A DNA stretch of 40,056 bases from a virus. The notes beneath the pieces were generated by a model. It was not told the origin of the DNA. It did no database searches and was given only the letters and a program-made list of their open reading frames with translations. The DNA lies in the IMG/VR virus record IMGVR_UViG_3300044302_000554, positions 1-40,056 of that record. One strand, written 5' to 3'. A program made the position numbers and the translations under genes. This document shows positions 9,524-18,711 of this stretch, in pieces. Position 1 is the first letter of the stretch, and every line of letters starts with the position of its first letter.

Positions 9524-9897
9524 TAATCTTTATTTATAAAAAGAGTCCAATCTCCACCATCAGAACCAGGATGGACATCACATCTATTCTGTAACAAAGA
9601 ATAAAATGATGATTCTGGTTCACATGGCATAATGTATTTAGGTGTACCTTGTTGCCTCATTAACGTATCCATTCCTTGAAATACAAGCTTAGAATCCCTA
9701 ACACGCATCTTTTGTGTATGCATCCACCAGTATGATGTTGGACTCCATGTAGAAAATGCTCCTACTATTTCGCCATTTCTCATAACAACATGAGTAGGCA
9801 AAAACGGATGTCTGTTACCATCATTATAAGCTTCTTGATACACTTGTGTTCTCATTTCTTCTGTATCAATTGGAAATATCTGTATATCAGTTATCAT
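9523..9897 (-). CDS. Small GNAT-like protein of the tail/ejection region
   Basis: 124 residues from the ATG chosen here (MITDIQIFPI). An upstream TTG three codons earlier is less likely. The pattern MRNGEIVGAFSTW, then FQGMDTLMRQQGTPKYIMPC and SSFYSLLQNR, fits a trimmed GNAT acetyltransferase fold of the kind often found between the tail nozzle and ejection genes of marine T7-like phages. The acetyl-CoA loop (R/QxxGxG/A) is not clearly present, so catalytic activity is doubtful and a structural role is possible. It overlaps the nozzle gene by 11 bases and the gp14-like gene by TAATG. Confidence 0.6.
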   Translation of the reverse strand: MITDIQIFPIDTEEMRTQVYQEAYNDGNRHPFLPTHVVMRNGEIVGAFSTWSPTSYWWMHTQKMRVRDSKLVFQGMDTLMRQQGTPKYIMPCEPESSFYSLLQNRCDVHPGSDGGDWTLFINKD

Positions 9898-12832
9898 TTG
9901 TTTCAAAGTCTACTTCATACGCAAGTAGATTCATAGGCATTGGATCTGCCTGCTGTATTATAAATTGACCATCTGTAAAACCTTGAGTTCTTGGTACAAG
10001 CTCTTTTGTTTCAGATGCTAAAAAAGGTGCTTCACCATATTCATTTGCAATAGTTCTAGTTACAAGTTCTGTTAATCTTGATTCATCAAAAATGTTGCTT
10101 TCATCTGTTGCAAATACAGCAAACTTAAAATTTGGTGTTTTGTGTATTTTTACAAATACTCTGTGTATTCGTTTTTTGTTACCTATACGTATTCTGCCAC
10201 CTGGACCTACTGATATAGGTAAAGTTATAAGTTTAGACGTAAATCTTTTACCTGCAATAATTGTAATGGCAGATGTAATGCTAGTTGTTAGTTGACCACT
10301 ATTGTTAACTACCTGATCATTTAAAACAGATCCATCAGACAATATTCCTACAGTCTCACCTTCTAGATGATCTAGTTCTCCAGAAGCAACATTAGTTCCT
10401 GTGTGTGTTACATGTCCATCAAGGTATTTAGAATCAGCAATAGTTTCTGTAGTCATCCAATCTTCCATGACTTCTACTGACTCTATAATTCTGTGAGAAT
10501 TACTACTGTCAGCAACAGGTATAGTTCTTCGTACTAGCATCCATAATTGATCACGTGTTGATGATGGTATAGTACACATATCTAAAACAACTGCATGACT
10601 TTTATCAGATGCCAAATTTCCAGTAGGATCACCCCCTCTCGTATTTGTATAACTGTAGTCACCACCAATCTTGTGCTGATGCCAAGCTATAGTTTCTTGT
10701 TGAGGTATGTAAGTAAGACCAACTAACGTGCCATCTTTAAGCCTAAACCAACTAAGAAAATTAGGAATGTCTGTTTCTACAACTTGAACTGCTTGATTCA
10801 GCAATATATCTGTAGCTCTAAACGTCATATCCGCAGAAGTTGCAGACGATGATATGTCTCCGTATGTAATCAAACGTATCTTTTTACCAGTACCCTGAAT
10901 AAACAGTATGTTGTTGTCGTATGGTATTGCGTTAGAGTTTGTTTGTGCAGGCTGTGTGCTTTCTCGTTTAATAGTAAAGTTAAACGGAGTAATCGTTAAA
11001 TCTTGTTCAGAACCATATACTGCATAAATACCACCAGTTGATCCTGCTACTAATTTTTGCTGTGCTATCAACCATTGGATTTCATCAATAGTTCCTGAAT
11101 CAAATGTAAATGTCATACCATTTGTAGCAAGAATTTGATCTCCAATAATAGATGCACCAGTTGCAGTTGATTGCCCTGTAGCAGATCCTAATTGTTCTGA
11201 TGGCGCAAAGTTTTCAAAATCACCAGTATTAGAAAACCATACAGTTTGTGGGCTACGTGTGTTTCTAGCAAATACCATACGCTGTTGGAATATAGCTACA
11301 TGGTGTGGATATTGATCTTCGTACCATTCACCAAATTTCCAGCTAGTTATACCATCTAAATCATCAACAACAGGACAATCTACTTTAAGGGTTAAGACTG
11401 CTGTGTTTTGACCTGTAGAGCTAGATATAGTTCCTAATGTACCCCAAACCCAAAATATTTGACCTTTCTTTAAAAGAGAAATCCTGAACTGCCTGCCTAC
11501 ATATGCTGATTTAAAAATATTGACAGCACCACCATCTTTATCTTTTGCAGTAAGAGTAAGAGTCGTATTTTTAGCAAAATATTGTGCAAATACTTTATGT
11601 TTTTCTGCACCTTCTGTTGTGATTTTTGCAGGACTTCCTGTTGTGCTAAATTCAGAAATATCTGCTGTTGCTGTAGTTGCTATTTGAAATGTATTTGCTG
11701 TTGGGTTTCTTACAATCCAATTCCCATCTCTTGGTACATGAGATGAAGCAGAACCGTTGCCTCCAGACAATGTTATTTTCATGCCTTCTTGCAAGCCATG
11801 ATTCTTTACTTGGAAAAATGACAAAGAAGCTATGTTTCCTTCATAGTCTACATAAGCACCATTTTTAGCAAATTGTTGTGTTGCTCCACCAAAATTTTCA
11901 TTAATAAATGCCTTACCAGTTGATGCTGTGTGCGTTGTAACTGCAGTTCCACCACTTATGGTTAATACAGTATCCGATGTTCCTGCTAAAGAATCTTCTT
12001 GCTGTCCTAAATATGGTCCATCTTTATAAGGGAAGTCGTCTAAAGTCCAAATGTATCCATCACTTGTTCTCCATGTTCCATCATCTGTACCAAATGACCT
12101 AGATAGTTTATATGGTGGAACTTTGGGACTTACCAAAAACAAAATGTCGGCAGATTGAACAAACTGTAAGTTATCTAACTTTTCATTTGAATTATAAGGA
12201 GTACCAGTAATTCTCAAATGATTTGTTTGTGTAATACCGCCATTTGTTTCTCCACCTAAAGTAGCACCAGATTTATAATATTTTATATATGCAACGTGAA
12301 ATTTTATATTTGATCCATTGCTACCAAAAGTTGTTGCAGTTCCAACTGTTTCCGTAGATATGCTTGTTGCAACTTTAAAAGTATTTGCTGTTTCATCTCT
12401 TACATAATAATCAGTATCAGCAGTTATACCATCTGTGCCTCCTGAATTGTCAGGCAATGATGTTGCTGTAAATCTTATTATATCTCCATTAGTTAAACCA
12501 TGACCTGTAGCCGTAAAAACATTGCTAGTATTATTTGCAGTAACAGATGTTTCACTATTACCAAATTCAAGGACATAGTTGTTTGCACTTTCATGTCCAA
12601 ACACAAATGGCACTAATCGAACAGTTTTGTTTTCGTTGCCTAACGAACTGTTTCCATCAGTACGTGATACGAATTTTGTTCCTGGTCTACGTGTAAGACT
12701 ACCTGTAGGTCGAACTACTAAGTTTTCAATAGTAGCTGAAGAGGATAGGTATAACTCGTCAGTTGCGTTGCCGTGACGTTGCTCTGCAATCTGACCACCA
12801 AACCAGTTGGTTTGAGTGAATGTTTCTCGCAT
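9887..12832 (-). CDS. Tail nozzle (tail tubular protein B, gp12-like)
   Basis: 981 residues, beta-rich. The N-terminus FTQTNWFGGQIAEQRHGNATDELYLSS is a poor match in detail, but the block IENLVVRPTGSLTRRPGTKF (about 36-55) is the hallmark of podovirus tail nozzle proteins. Other signs are the block HHVAIFQQRMVFARNTRSPQ and the segment QIFWVWGTL. Two extra modules carrying HGLxxG(D/M) followed by TANTFxxAT, at about residues 97-170 and 335-400, look like repeated insert domains on the nozzle surface. T7 gp12 is 794 residues, so the inserts explain the extra length. It forms the distal tube closed by gatekeeper and fibres. Its start overlaps the gatekeeper stop. Confidence 0.88.
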   Translation of the reverse strand: MRETFTQTNWFGGQIAEQRHGNATDELYLSSSATIENLVVRPTGSLTRRPGTKFVSRTDGNSSLGNENKTVRLVPFVFGHESANNYVLEFGNSETSVTANNTSNVFTATGHGLTNGDIIRFTATSLPDNSGGTDGITADTDYYVRDETANTFKVATSISTETVGTATTFGSNGSNIKFHVAYIKYYKSGATLGGETNGGITQTNHLRITGTPYNSNEKLDNLQFVQSADILFLVSPKVPPYKLSRSFGTDDGTWRTSDGYIWTLDDFPYKDGPYLGQQEDSLAGTSDTVLTISGGTAVTTHTASTGKAFINENFGGATQQFAKNGAYVDYEGNIASLSFFQVKNHGLQEGMKITLSGGNGSASSHVPRDGNWIVRNPTANTFQIATTATADISEFSTTGSPAKITTEGAEKHKVFAQYFAKNTTLTLTAKDKDGGAVNIFKSAYVGRQFRISLLKKGQIFWVWGTLGTISSSTGQNTAVLTLKVDCPVVDDLDGITSWKFGEWYEDQYPHHVAIFQQRMVFARNTRSPQTVWFSNTGDFENFAPSEQLGSATGQSTATGASIIGDQILATNGMTFTFDSGTIDEIQWLIAQQKLVAGSTGGIYAVYGSEQDLTITPFNFTIKRESTQPAQTNSNAIPYDNNILFIQGTGKKIRLITYGDISSSATSADMTFRATDILLNQAVQVVETDIPNFLSWFRLKDGTLVGLTYIPQQETIAWHQHKIGGDYSYTNTRGGDPTGNLASDKSHAVVLDMCTIPSSTRDQLWMLVRRTIPVADSSNSHRIIESVEVMEDWMTTETIADSKYLDGHVTHTGTNVASGELDHLEGETVGILSDGSVLNDQVVNNSGQLTTSITSAITIIAGKRFTSKLITLPISVGPGGRIRIGNKKRIHRVFVKIHKTPNFKFAVFATDESNIFDESRLTELVTRTIANEYGEAPFLASETKELVPRTQGFTDGQFIIQQADPMPMNLLAYEVDFETNDN

Positions 12833-13512
12833 TAAGAGACACCACTAGCCGTAGTAGAAGAAAAAGGCTTGAACCAACCAGATGAGTATCTAGTCCTAGA
12901 ATCAATCCATTCGTTAGACTCAATAACATCAGCAGTTCCTTCCTGTCCGTTTATGCTCCTAGCTTCTGATAGTAATGTTTGGTATTTACCTAACATTAAA
13001 TCTCTAAGCTGGGATTGACCAGTTAGATCCATAGCCACTTCACCTGCTAAAGCCATTCCACATGCATGTACTAAAAGCGGATCAAATAGCTCTAACGTGT
13101 TGGTATCATTGTCGTGACTTTGATTGCCTATGTATTTTTTAATGTAACGTATATTTGCTGTAGAAGAGTTGCTAATAAGTGCTTTTATGTCTTGTCCACT
13201 TGACGTAACAATTTCTATTTTCCACTTATAATCAAATTCTTCTTCTTCTTTTAAAGACAAAACACGCAAAGAATCTACAGGCAGACTGTAAGCATAGTCG
13301 TATGCAAATACAGGAGTTACAGCTAACCTTGGGCAATTGTATCTTTTTGTCATACAGTTCCAAGGATGCGCTCGTAATACAGAGTTTATAACATCTGTAA
13401 GCCTGTCTTTAACTGCAAATGCTTGTGCATTGTTGTCAGTAAATGCAGATATTGTCTTATCGCCTAAGTTGTTAAGTGCAATGTTAGCAATCTGTACAGC
13501 AGTATTAGACAT
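12832..13512 (-). CDS. Tail adaptor/gatekeeper (tail tubular protein A, gp11-like)
   Basis: 226 residues, close to T7 gp11 (196). Family signs: IANIALNNLGDKTISAFTDN at the start, RLTDVINSVLRAHPWNCMTKR (about 37-57), the YxLPxDxLRVL pattern (YSLPVDSLRVLSL), the IRYIKKYI stretch, and a helix with LVHACGMALAGEVAMDLTG. It joins the portal to the nozzle and bears the fibres. It starts two bases after the 107-aa gene ends and overlaps the nozzle gene by one base (TAATG). Family assignment is firm by motif and order. Confidence 0.9.
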   Translation of the reverse strand: MSNTAVQIANIALNNLGDKTISAFTDNNAQAFAVKDRLTDVINSVLRAHPWNCMTKRYNCPRLAVTPVFAYDYAYSLPVDSLRVLSLKEEEEFDYKWKIEIVTSSGQDIKALISNSSTANIRYIKKYIGNQSHDNDTNTLELFDPLLVHACGMALAGEVAMDLTGQSQLRDLMLGKYQTLLSEARSINGQEGTADVIESNEWIDSRTRYSSGWFKPFSSTTASGVS

Positions 13513-13514
13513 GT

Positions 13515-13838
13515 TTAAGCAGTTTTAGTAATTAAAGACTTTTTCTTTTTATTTTTATTACGTGCAGAAATGTTTTTACCTTTAGCTCTTGCATCAGCTT
13601 TAGAACTAGCACCCCAAGCACGTAAAGATAAAAGCAAACGTGTAGGCTTGCCATCTTTAAATTCTGGTCCAGCCATATTTCCCATCCTAGAAAGAAAACT
13701 AGCTCTGCGTGGATTGTCTCCACTTTTTACAGGTGCTTTAAGATCACTACCTGGATTTTCACGTTCATAAGATTTCCTGCCAGCTTCATTCAATCCACCT
13801 TTAGGATTCTTACCTGATTTATTTTGCCAATCACCCAT
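13515..13838 (-). CDS. Small basic DUF6321-like phage protein
   Basis: 107 residues, strongly basic, with the conserved run PKGGLNEAGRKSYERENPGS, then LKAPVKSGDNPRRASFLSRM, GNMAGPEFKDGKPTRL and LRAWGASSKADARAK. I recall this family as DUF6321, widespread in podoviruses and related phages with no assigned function; the name is from memory. The C-terminus is a run of Lys/Asn/Arg that could bind nucleic acid. It is the first gene after the stable hairpin that separates the capsid genes from the tail genes. Confidence 0.78.
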   Translation of the reverse strand: MGDWQNKSGKNPKGGLNEAGRKSYERENPGSDLKAPVKSGDNPRRASFLSRMGNMAGPEFKDGKPTRLLLSLRAWGASSKADARAKGKNISARNKNKKKKSLITKTA

Positions 13839-13856
13839 TTCTTATTTATGTGTGGT

Positions 13857-13872
13857 GGGGGCCGAAGCCCCC
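13857..13872 (-). terminator. UUCG-capped GC hairpin after the capsid genes
   Basis: Read on the minus strand the RNA is GGGGGC, UUCG, GCCCCC: six G/C pairs capped by the very stable C(UUCG)G tetraloop. It lies in the only gap of note (42 bases) within this part of the virion operon, after the 169-aa gene and before the tail genes. No U-run follows, so it is more likely a partial terminator or an mRNA-end protector than a full terminator. T7 also has a partial terminator (T-phi) just after its capsid gene. Confidence 0.7.
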
Positions 13873-13880
13873 GATGAGGA

Positions 13881-14390
13881 TCAATCTACAGTATAGAAAA
13901 TTGCAGTTTTAATTGTGCCAGTTGCATGTGCGCCATCAATATCAATGATAATGCTGGTTCCATTTTTATCAACACACTCAAATCCTGTGTTATCTATACT
14001 TTGTGCTGTGTGACTATCCCAAGCAGTATTAAATACTTTTTTAGCAGTATTCATTGCAGTTGCTCCAGAAAAAGCAACTAGATCTTGAGATACAGAAGCA
14101 TCTGTGTCGCTGTTTGTGTGAGCATCATACCCAGCACTTAAAGTAACACTACTACCTAAAGCATCTGCTTGAACCATAATATTCCAGATTCTTGCACCTT
14201 TAGGCAATGTACCAATAACAACAACAGTACCATTAGCACCTGTGTTATCAGTAGAAGTGTTACCATCTGCTTCGTATGTGTCATACATAACACGAAGTCG
14301 TCCACCTTGTTCCGCAACATTAGACATGATTCTCGGATTAGTGATGGATTCAACACTTTTTCGCTTATTAACAGCATAAGTTGTAGCCAT
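13881..14390 (-). CDS. Probable capsid decoration/head accessory protein
   Basis: 169 residues, rich in Thr, Ala, Asp and Val, predicted beta. The pattern IGTLPKGARIWNIMVQADAL followed by VTLSAGYDA resembles small beta-sandwich phage head proteins encoded next to the capsid gene. A good ribosome binding site (AAGGAG) lies about 8 bases before its ATG, consistent with high expression. It is flanked by the capsid gene 19 bases upstream and the UUCG hairpin downstream. A decoration or cement role is inferred from position and fold impression and not from a recognised family. Confidence 0.6.
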   Translation of the reverse strand: MATTYAVNKRKSVESITNPRIMSNVAEQGGRLRVMYDTYEADGNTSTDNTGANGTVVVIGTLPKGARIWNIMVQADALGSSVTLSAGYDAHTNSDTDASVSQDLVAFSGATAMNTAKKVFNTAWDSHTAQSIDNTGFECVDKNGTSIIIDIDGAHATGTIKTAIFYTVD

Positions 14391-14409
14391 ATTCGATCTC
14401 CTTTCTTAA

Positions 14410-15393
14410 TTATTGAAGGCAGGAAATCTGTACGACTCGCTTTTCTTCCAAGCGAGTTGCACCCAATGTCATCCTGTAATAGATGTATTGGCTGAAACGC
14501 TTGTCGGGTCGTTCAGAAATTCTAGCTACGATGTCTTCCCAAATGCAGAGGCCAATTCCTCGCCTGTGAAAAGCAACACAATGATCGGGATCACCACTAT
14601 TTTCCTGTGCAGTAGGATCATAGGTAAATGAACCAGATGTATGTGTTCCCCCTTTTCTGGGAATCAATTCAGTCCGGATGATGTTAAATCCCATGTATTG
14701 GGTTAAATCACCTGCAACCAATGCACGAACTTCATTGAAGTCAGCACTATTGACTTTGGTAGATTTCAGCAAATTACTTAACTGTGCAGAGTTGACAATT
14801 AAAAACAAGTTGCTGTTCCCATTTACATCGTAATCATCAGCATCATTTGCACCAAGGATTTTACGTGCATGTATTAATTTACCTACAGTTAATCCATAGT
14901 TACCTGCTGAGTTTCCGTCAACGTCAAAACTAATGTCGTTGATAGCAACTTTTTGACCAGCAGGTAGTGCAACAGCAGTATTTGCAGAAGAAGTGCCATC
15001 AGAAGCATCTCCGTATGCATTTCCTACTAATGCGCTGATAATAGTTTCATCCATTGCCCTACCTAATGCCATAGATGCGTTTGCACTATATGCAGATGCA
15101 GGGTCAATTAGCATCCTGAGTTTGTCAGGATTATCTATCATATCACCCCAATCAAAATCAGAAGGAGTTACTTTCCTTCGATCATGTGGTGTGTTTAACA
15201 ATGGTGAATCAGCATGACGAGATGTAACTCTCTGAGCCGCGACTGATTCAATACGATCCATGAAGACTTCTTCACCGACCTTGCCTGTTTCTAATGTGAC
15301 AGAATTCCGTAGCCTACTTCCCATCTGTTGGACGAGAAGTTGGACATTTGCGGAAAACTGCTTCACAAAAGAAGTAGTTACGTGTACTGACAT
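14410..15393 (-). CDS. Major capsid protein
   Basis: 327 residues. The motif KVGEEVFMDRIESVAAQRVT (about 38-57), RHADSPLLNTPHDRRKVTPS, the block DDPDKLRM-like DNPDKLRMLIDPASAY with the helix ALGRAMDETIISAL, and a C-terminal RISERPDKRFSQYIYYRMTL mark an HK97-fold podovirus capsid protein (the family I know as Phage_capsid_2). It lies between the scaffold and a likely decoration gene. A 55-base gap before it is long for this operon and may hold a promoter or processing site, though no convincing one was seen. The assignment is supported by order and by these motifs. Confidence 0.88.
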   Translation of the reverse strand: MSVHVTTSFVKQFSANVQLLVQQMGSRLRNSVTLETGKVGEEVFMDRIESVAAQRVTSRHADSPLLNTPHDRRKVTPSDFDWGDMIDNPDKLRMLIDPASAYSANASMALGRAMDETIISALVGNAYGDASDGTSSANTAVALPAGQKVAINDISFDVDGNSAGNYGLTVGKLIHARKILGANDADDYDVNGNSNLFLIVNSAQLSNLLKSTKVNSADFNEVRALVAGDLTQYMGFNIIRTELIPRKGGTHTSGSFTYDPTAQENSGDPDHCVAFHRRGIGLCIWEDIVARISERPDKRFSQYIYYRMTLGATRLEEKRVVQISCLQ

Positions 15394-15448
15394 AGTTCCG
15401 CTTTGATTATATGTTTAAGTTGCTACGGATTATCCTATTGGGTCCGAA

Positions 15449-16306
15449 TCACCCTATATATTCATGCAGTTTTGTCATTTCTCTAACCGCATCAGCATGA
15501 CCTGGATTATATTGGTCCAAATATGCGTTACGAAAGTTAGGATCTGACATTTTAGCATCAATACTTTGTTGGGCTTGTGCAGGGTTCATACCCCCAAGAA
15601 TAGGTGTGCTAGAACCTGGAAGAACTGAATCCTCTTGTAATAGTTCACCTACTCGACTGAACACTTTCAGGATTTCTGGGTGGTTGCCCAATCCTGTTTG
15701 TTCCATGATTTCTACTGCTTCAGGAGTAGCAAAATTCATGAACGCTCGTCTGGCTAATTCTACGTTTTTGTCAAAATCACCACCCCACTCTTTTTGCAGG
15801 GCTTGTGTGTTTTCAACTTCAAACTGATCAAATGCTTCTGACTCTGATTCTTCTTGTCCAGCAATAGAATCCATATAAGCATTAAACAAAGTATTAGCCT
15901 GATCATTGTTTAAACCAATTTCATGTGCTAGTTGCCTAAAGTTTTCCGTACTTTCAGGAGCATAATCACTCATATCATAATGCTCATGAGTTTCAGGTCT
16001 ACCTAAAGCATTGTAGACATCATCCATTGGTTCTCCTGCTCCTGGCAACCGAAGTAGCTGTTCAGCAGGAACACCCATCTTTTTTACAAGATGAGTATAC
16101 GATTTAGCCAACTTGTCTACAGAATCAAAGTTCTGTAGGGATGGTTCGTGCGCTAATCCGTCAGGTAAATTCTGCGGATCGAAATGTAAGTTTGGTGAAT
16201 TATAATCACCACCACTAATAATAGAAGACGGACTTGCGGGTTCTGATCCTGATTCGTAAGAACCAGCTTCAGAAGTTGTCGAAGTCGCTACTGCTTCCTC
16301 GCTCAT
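15449..16306 (-). CDS. Capsid scaffolding/assembly protein
   Basis: 285 residues, strongly acidic, low in Cys and aromatics. It has a disordered Ser/Glu N-terminus, a central motif LAKSYTHLVKKMGVPAEQLL (about 67-86), then PETHEHYDMSDYAP, and a helical C-terminus ending DPNFRNAYLDQYNPGHADAV. This profile is that of podovirus scaffold proteins placed between portal and capsid genes, which shape the procapsid and then leave it. The ATG has a ribosome binding site (AAGGA) and overlaps the preceding 90-aa gene by 38 bases. Confidence 0.85.
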   Translation of the reverse strand: MSEEAVATSTTSEAGSYESGSEPASPSSIISGGDYNSPNLHFDPQNLPDGLAHEPSLQNFDSVDKLAKSYTHLVKKMGVPAEQLLRLPGAGEPMDDVYNALGRPETHEHYDMSDYAPESTENFRQLAHEIGLNNDQANTLFNAYMDSIAGQEESESEAFDQFEVENTQALQKEWGGDFDKNVELARRAFMNFATPEAVEIMEQTGLGNHPEILKVFSRVGELLQEDSVLPGSSTPILGGMNPAQAQQSIDAKMSDPNFRNAYLDQYNPGHADAVREMTKLHEYIG

Positions 16307-16541
16307 AACTATCCTTCATACGTTGCTGTATCTTATTAACATCCAAAGATACATAGTTTAAAATTGCTAAAATAACAGACCTACGACCTTCATTAAAAGC
16401 ACTTTCATAAGGGTCGCTTGTCTGTGTGCTAGTAAAAAAATAATTTGACTTCATTAAATCGTCAAGAACTTCTTGTCCTGCATCAGTAGAAAAAATTTCT
16501 TTGTACGTAGCCCTTCTACGTTTTTCTTTATTATTAAGCAC
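16269..16541 (-). CDS. Small Bbp19-like head-region protein
   Basis: 90 residues from a GTG start that overlaps the portal stop by 8 bases; no suitable ATG exists upstream. It has the pattern FSTDAGQEVLDDLMKSNYF, then DPYESAFNEGRRSVILAILN, of the small family I know from Bordetella phage protein Bbp19, usually encoded next to the portal or capsid genes in podoviruses. Its function is not known to me. The C-terminus (SSSDFDNF) is read in the region that overlaps the scaffold start. Confidence 0.68.
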   Translation of the reverse strand: MLNNKEKRRRATYKEIFSTDAGQEVLDDLMKSNYFFTSTQTSDPYESAFNEGRRSVILAILNYVSLDVNKIQQRMKDSYERGSSSDFDNF

Positions 16542-18195
16542 CTGCTATTGTAGCTGATGCTTGCGCTCGTTTAGCTTCTGCGCTTGCTGATGTTTCATCA
16601 ATTCCTGCTACTATTTGCCCTTGTTGCAGTTGTGCCATCATCATTTGTTGTTGCTGTTCTGCTTCTTGTTCAGCATTAAATTGTGCTTCATCTTTTATGA
16701 CAGATGGTGGTGTTCTCAGGATTTCAGCCCCAAGTTCTGCAATTCTTGAAATATTAAGCCTGCGTAATACAGTTGGATCGATCTGCGCCATTGGTGCAAG
16801 AAACTGCACTAACTGCGATATGCTGTTTAACTCGTATCCACGCATTGCTATAGAAATAGGATTCCTGTATTCAATCTTAAATTCTTTTTGTTCTAACAAT
16901 ATGTCAGGTGGTTGTGGCAACATATTGTTTTGCATCATAATATTGACAGTTCTTTCTATCATTGGTCCTAACAACTCTATTTCTTGCCTAGATACCAAAG
17001 GACCAAGGATTTGCATCCTATCTCTTTGTCTAGCTTGTATTTCCGTTGCTGTAAACCTCAAAACATCGCCATCTTGTGCTGTAGGTCCAGGCAATTCCAT
17101 CATGTCTAAATAAAATGCTTTCTCTATAGATTGCCTTACCTGTCCCATTTTGTTTTCTGCATAATCCAATCTTTGCATTGCTGGCAAAGGAAATATGCGT
17201 TCGTCTTTACTTAAACCAGTTCTATAGTAGTTCAAGCCTCCTGGCGTTGTCCTTACAGGGTTTATAAAACCATCATCAGGAACCATCAATGGTGGATCTA
17301 CCATTTTCTGTAATGCTTTAAGATAGGTTTTTTCCATCTCATTAAGCATTTTAACATCAGCTAGAGCTTCGCCTCCTGGCCCTCTGCCGTATGTTTCTAG
17401 AGAGTTTCTTTCCCATCTACTGCATACAAATGGGAACTCATTAAAACCACCAATACTTAAAACTTCCTTTTCATCTGGCATAAAATACACGCTAGTAAAA
17501 GGGAACCTGTTTTGCGGTGGTTCTTTAAATGTGTGTGTAGGTTTGACTACATGACAACATGCAAACTTATCGTATATTGAGTTTTTCTCTTTAGCTTTTT
17601 GCACTTTTTCAGGAACTTGATCACCCCAAGTTTCTAAAAGTTCTTTTGCTGTGTGTTCATATACACGATAAATAGTGTCAACCCTCCCTAATTCATTTTT
17701 TGCTAAATAACAGTCATACAAAGGAAATGTCATAAAATGCGGTCCTTCTGCTGGAACGTCTTTTATGTACATAACACCTGTACCAAATGCACCAAGATCC
17801 AAAAGATACTCGTGCATACTTGGATGGAAATTATTGTGTGGCCTGTTAAATGCTTCAATTACATGTCGAGTACATTCTTCAAGCCACAATTTGACATCTT
17901 GATCTTGACTTAAAATCGAATCTTTTAGAGTTATTTCAAACCAATGCTGTGAAGAAGGTGTAAGCAAATTGTGCATTCCTGAACTAAATCTAGTTAATGC
18001 ACGCAATGGCGTAGAGTCAAATACTTTGTCTCGTCTTCTTTCACCAACAGTTCTTAGGCCAACAAAGTCTCCACGATTGGGCGACATCAAATCCCCAATG
18101 CTTTGCCATTGTTCTTCCCAATTTCTTCTGTTGTTTTTTACAGAAGCTAACTCTTTATTCAAAGATTCAAATAAAGATGTCTTTAAATTGTCCAT
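16534..18195 (-). CDS. Portal (head-to-tail connector) protein
   Basis: 553 residues, close to T7 gp8 (536). Family motifs are clear: NRRNWEEQWQSIGDLMSPNR near residue 21, KVFDSTPLRALTRFSSGMHN near 57 (typical DsTa...a..LasgM), LTPSSQHWFEI, and a Gln/Ala-rich C-terminus. It forms the dodecameric ring for packaging and tail attachment and is the anchor for the terminase. It overlaps the 171-aa gene stop by TAATG. Confidence 0.92.
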   Translation of the reverse strand: MDNLKTSLFESLNKELASVKNNRRNWEEQWQSIGDLMSPNRGDFVGLRTVGERRRDKVFDSTPLRALTRFSSGMHNLLTPSSQHWFEITLKDSILSQDQDVKLWLEECTRHVIEAFNRPHNNFHPSMHEYLLDLGAFGTGVMYIKDVPAEGPHFMTFPLYDCYLAKNELGRVDTIYRVYEHTAKELLETWGDQVPEKVQKAKEKNSIYDKFACCHVVKPTHTFKEPPQNRFPFTSVYFMPDEKEVLSIGGFNEFPFVCSRWERNSLETYGRGPGGEALADVKMLNEMEKTYLKALQKMVDPPLMVPDDGFINPVRTTPGGLNYYRTGLSKDERIFPLPAMQRLDYAENKMGQVRQSIEKAFYLDMMELPGPTAQDGDVLRFTATEIQARQRDRMQILGPLVSRQEIELLGPMIERTVNIMMQNNMLPQPPDILLEQKEFKIEYRNPISIAMRGYELNSISQLVQFLAPMAQIDPTVLRRLNISRIAELGAEILRTPPSVIKDEAQFNAEQEAEQQQQMMMAQLQQGQIVAGIDETSASAEAKRAQASATIAGA

Positions 18196-18710
18196 TAGCC
18201 TTTAGTCAAGTAGGTCTGTCTTCGTCCCATACCTGCTTTTTTCATTTGCAGTTTAGATGCACCTAATCTTGCTAAACCACCTGAAGCTGGACCCATAACA
18301 CCAGCACCAGCACTTGCACCACCACCACCACCTTTACCAATGTTACCAATATTTTGTAGTTGTTTTACATTATGCATAACAACATCACCAATAGCATTCA
18401 TTCCTTTGCCAAACTCGCCAATATTATGGCTTATTCCTTCATGTACAAAATCTAAGTTTGGAGTAGGAATATTAGGAGTTGGAAGTGTAGGAATATTAGG
18501 TGTCATTTCTGTAACTTTACCTAAAGCATCCATACCTTGAGTTAATCCACCTGTTACTTCTCCACCTACTTTGCTAACTCCTTTTGCTACTGGATCTAGC
18601 ACTTTTTGTATAGGATTACCGCCTCCACCACCAAAACAAATGTTTTTAGATTTAGGAAATTGTTCGCAATCCCAAGGTCTTAGGTCATTTAAAATATCAA
18701 TATGTTCCAT
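18195..18710 (-). CDS. Glycine-rich protein between terminase and portal
   Basis: 171 residues with runs of Gly (CFGGGGGNP at 26-34 and GKGGGGGASAGAG in the last third), Pro-Thr-Asn repeats (PNIPTLPTPNIPTPN) and a basic end (RRQTYLTKG). No domain was recognised. Small glycine-rich proteins with a similar CFGGGG start occur near portal or core genes of many podoviruses, so a minor head protein is plausible. It begins one base after the TerL stop and overlaps the portal start. Confidence 0.55.
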   Translation of the reverse strand: MEHIDILNDLRPWDCEQFPKSKNICFGGGGGNPIQKVLDPVAKGVSKVGGEVTGGLTQGMDALGKVTEMTPNIPTLPTPNIPTPNLDFVHEGISHNIGEFGKGMNAIGDVVMHNVKQLQNIGNIGKGGGGGASAGAGVMGPASGGLARLGASKLQMKKAGMGRRQTYLTKG

Positions 18711-18711
18711 G

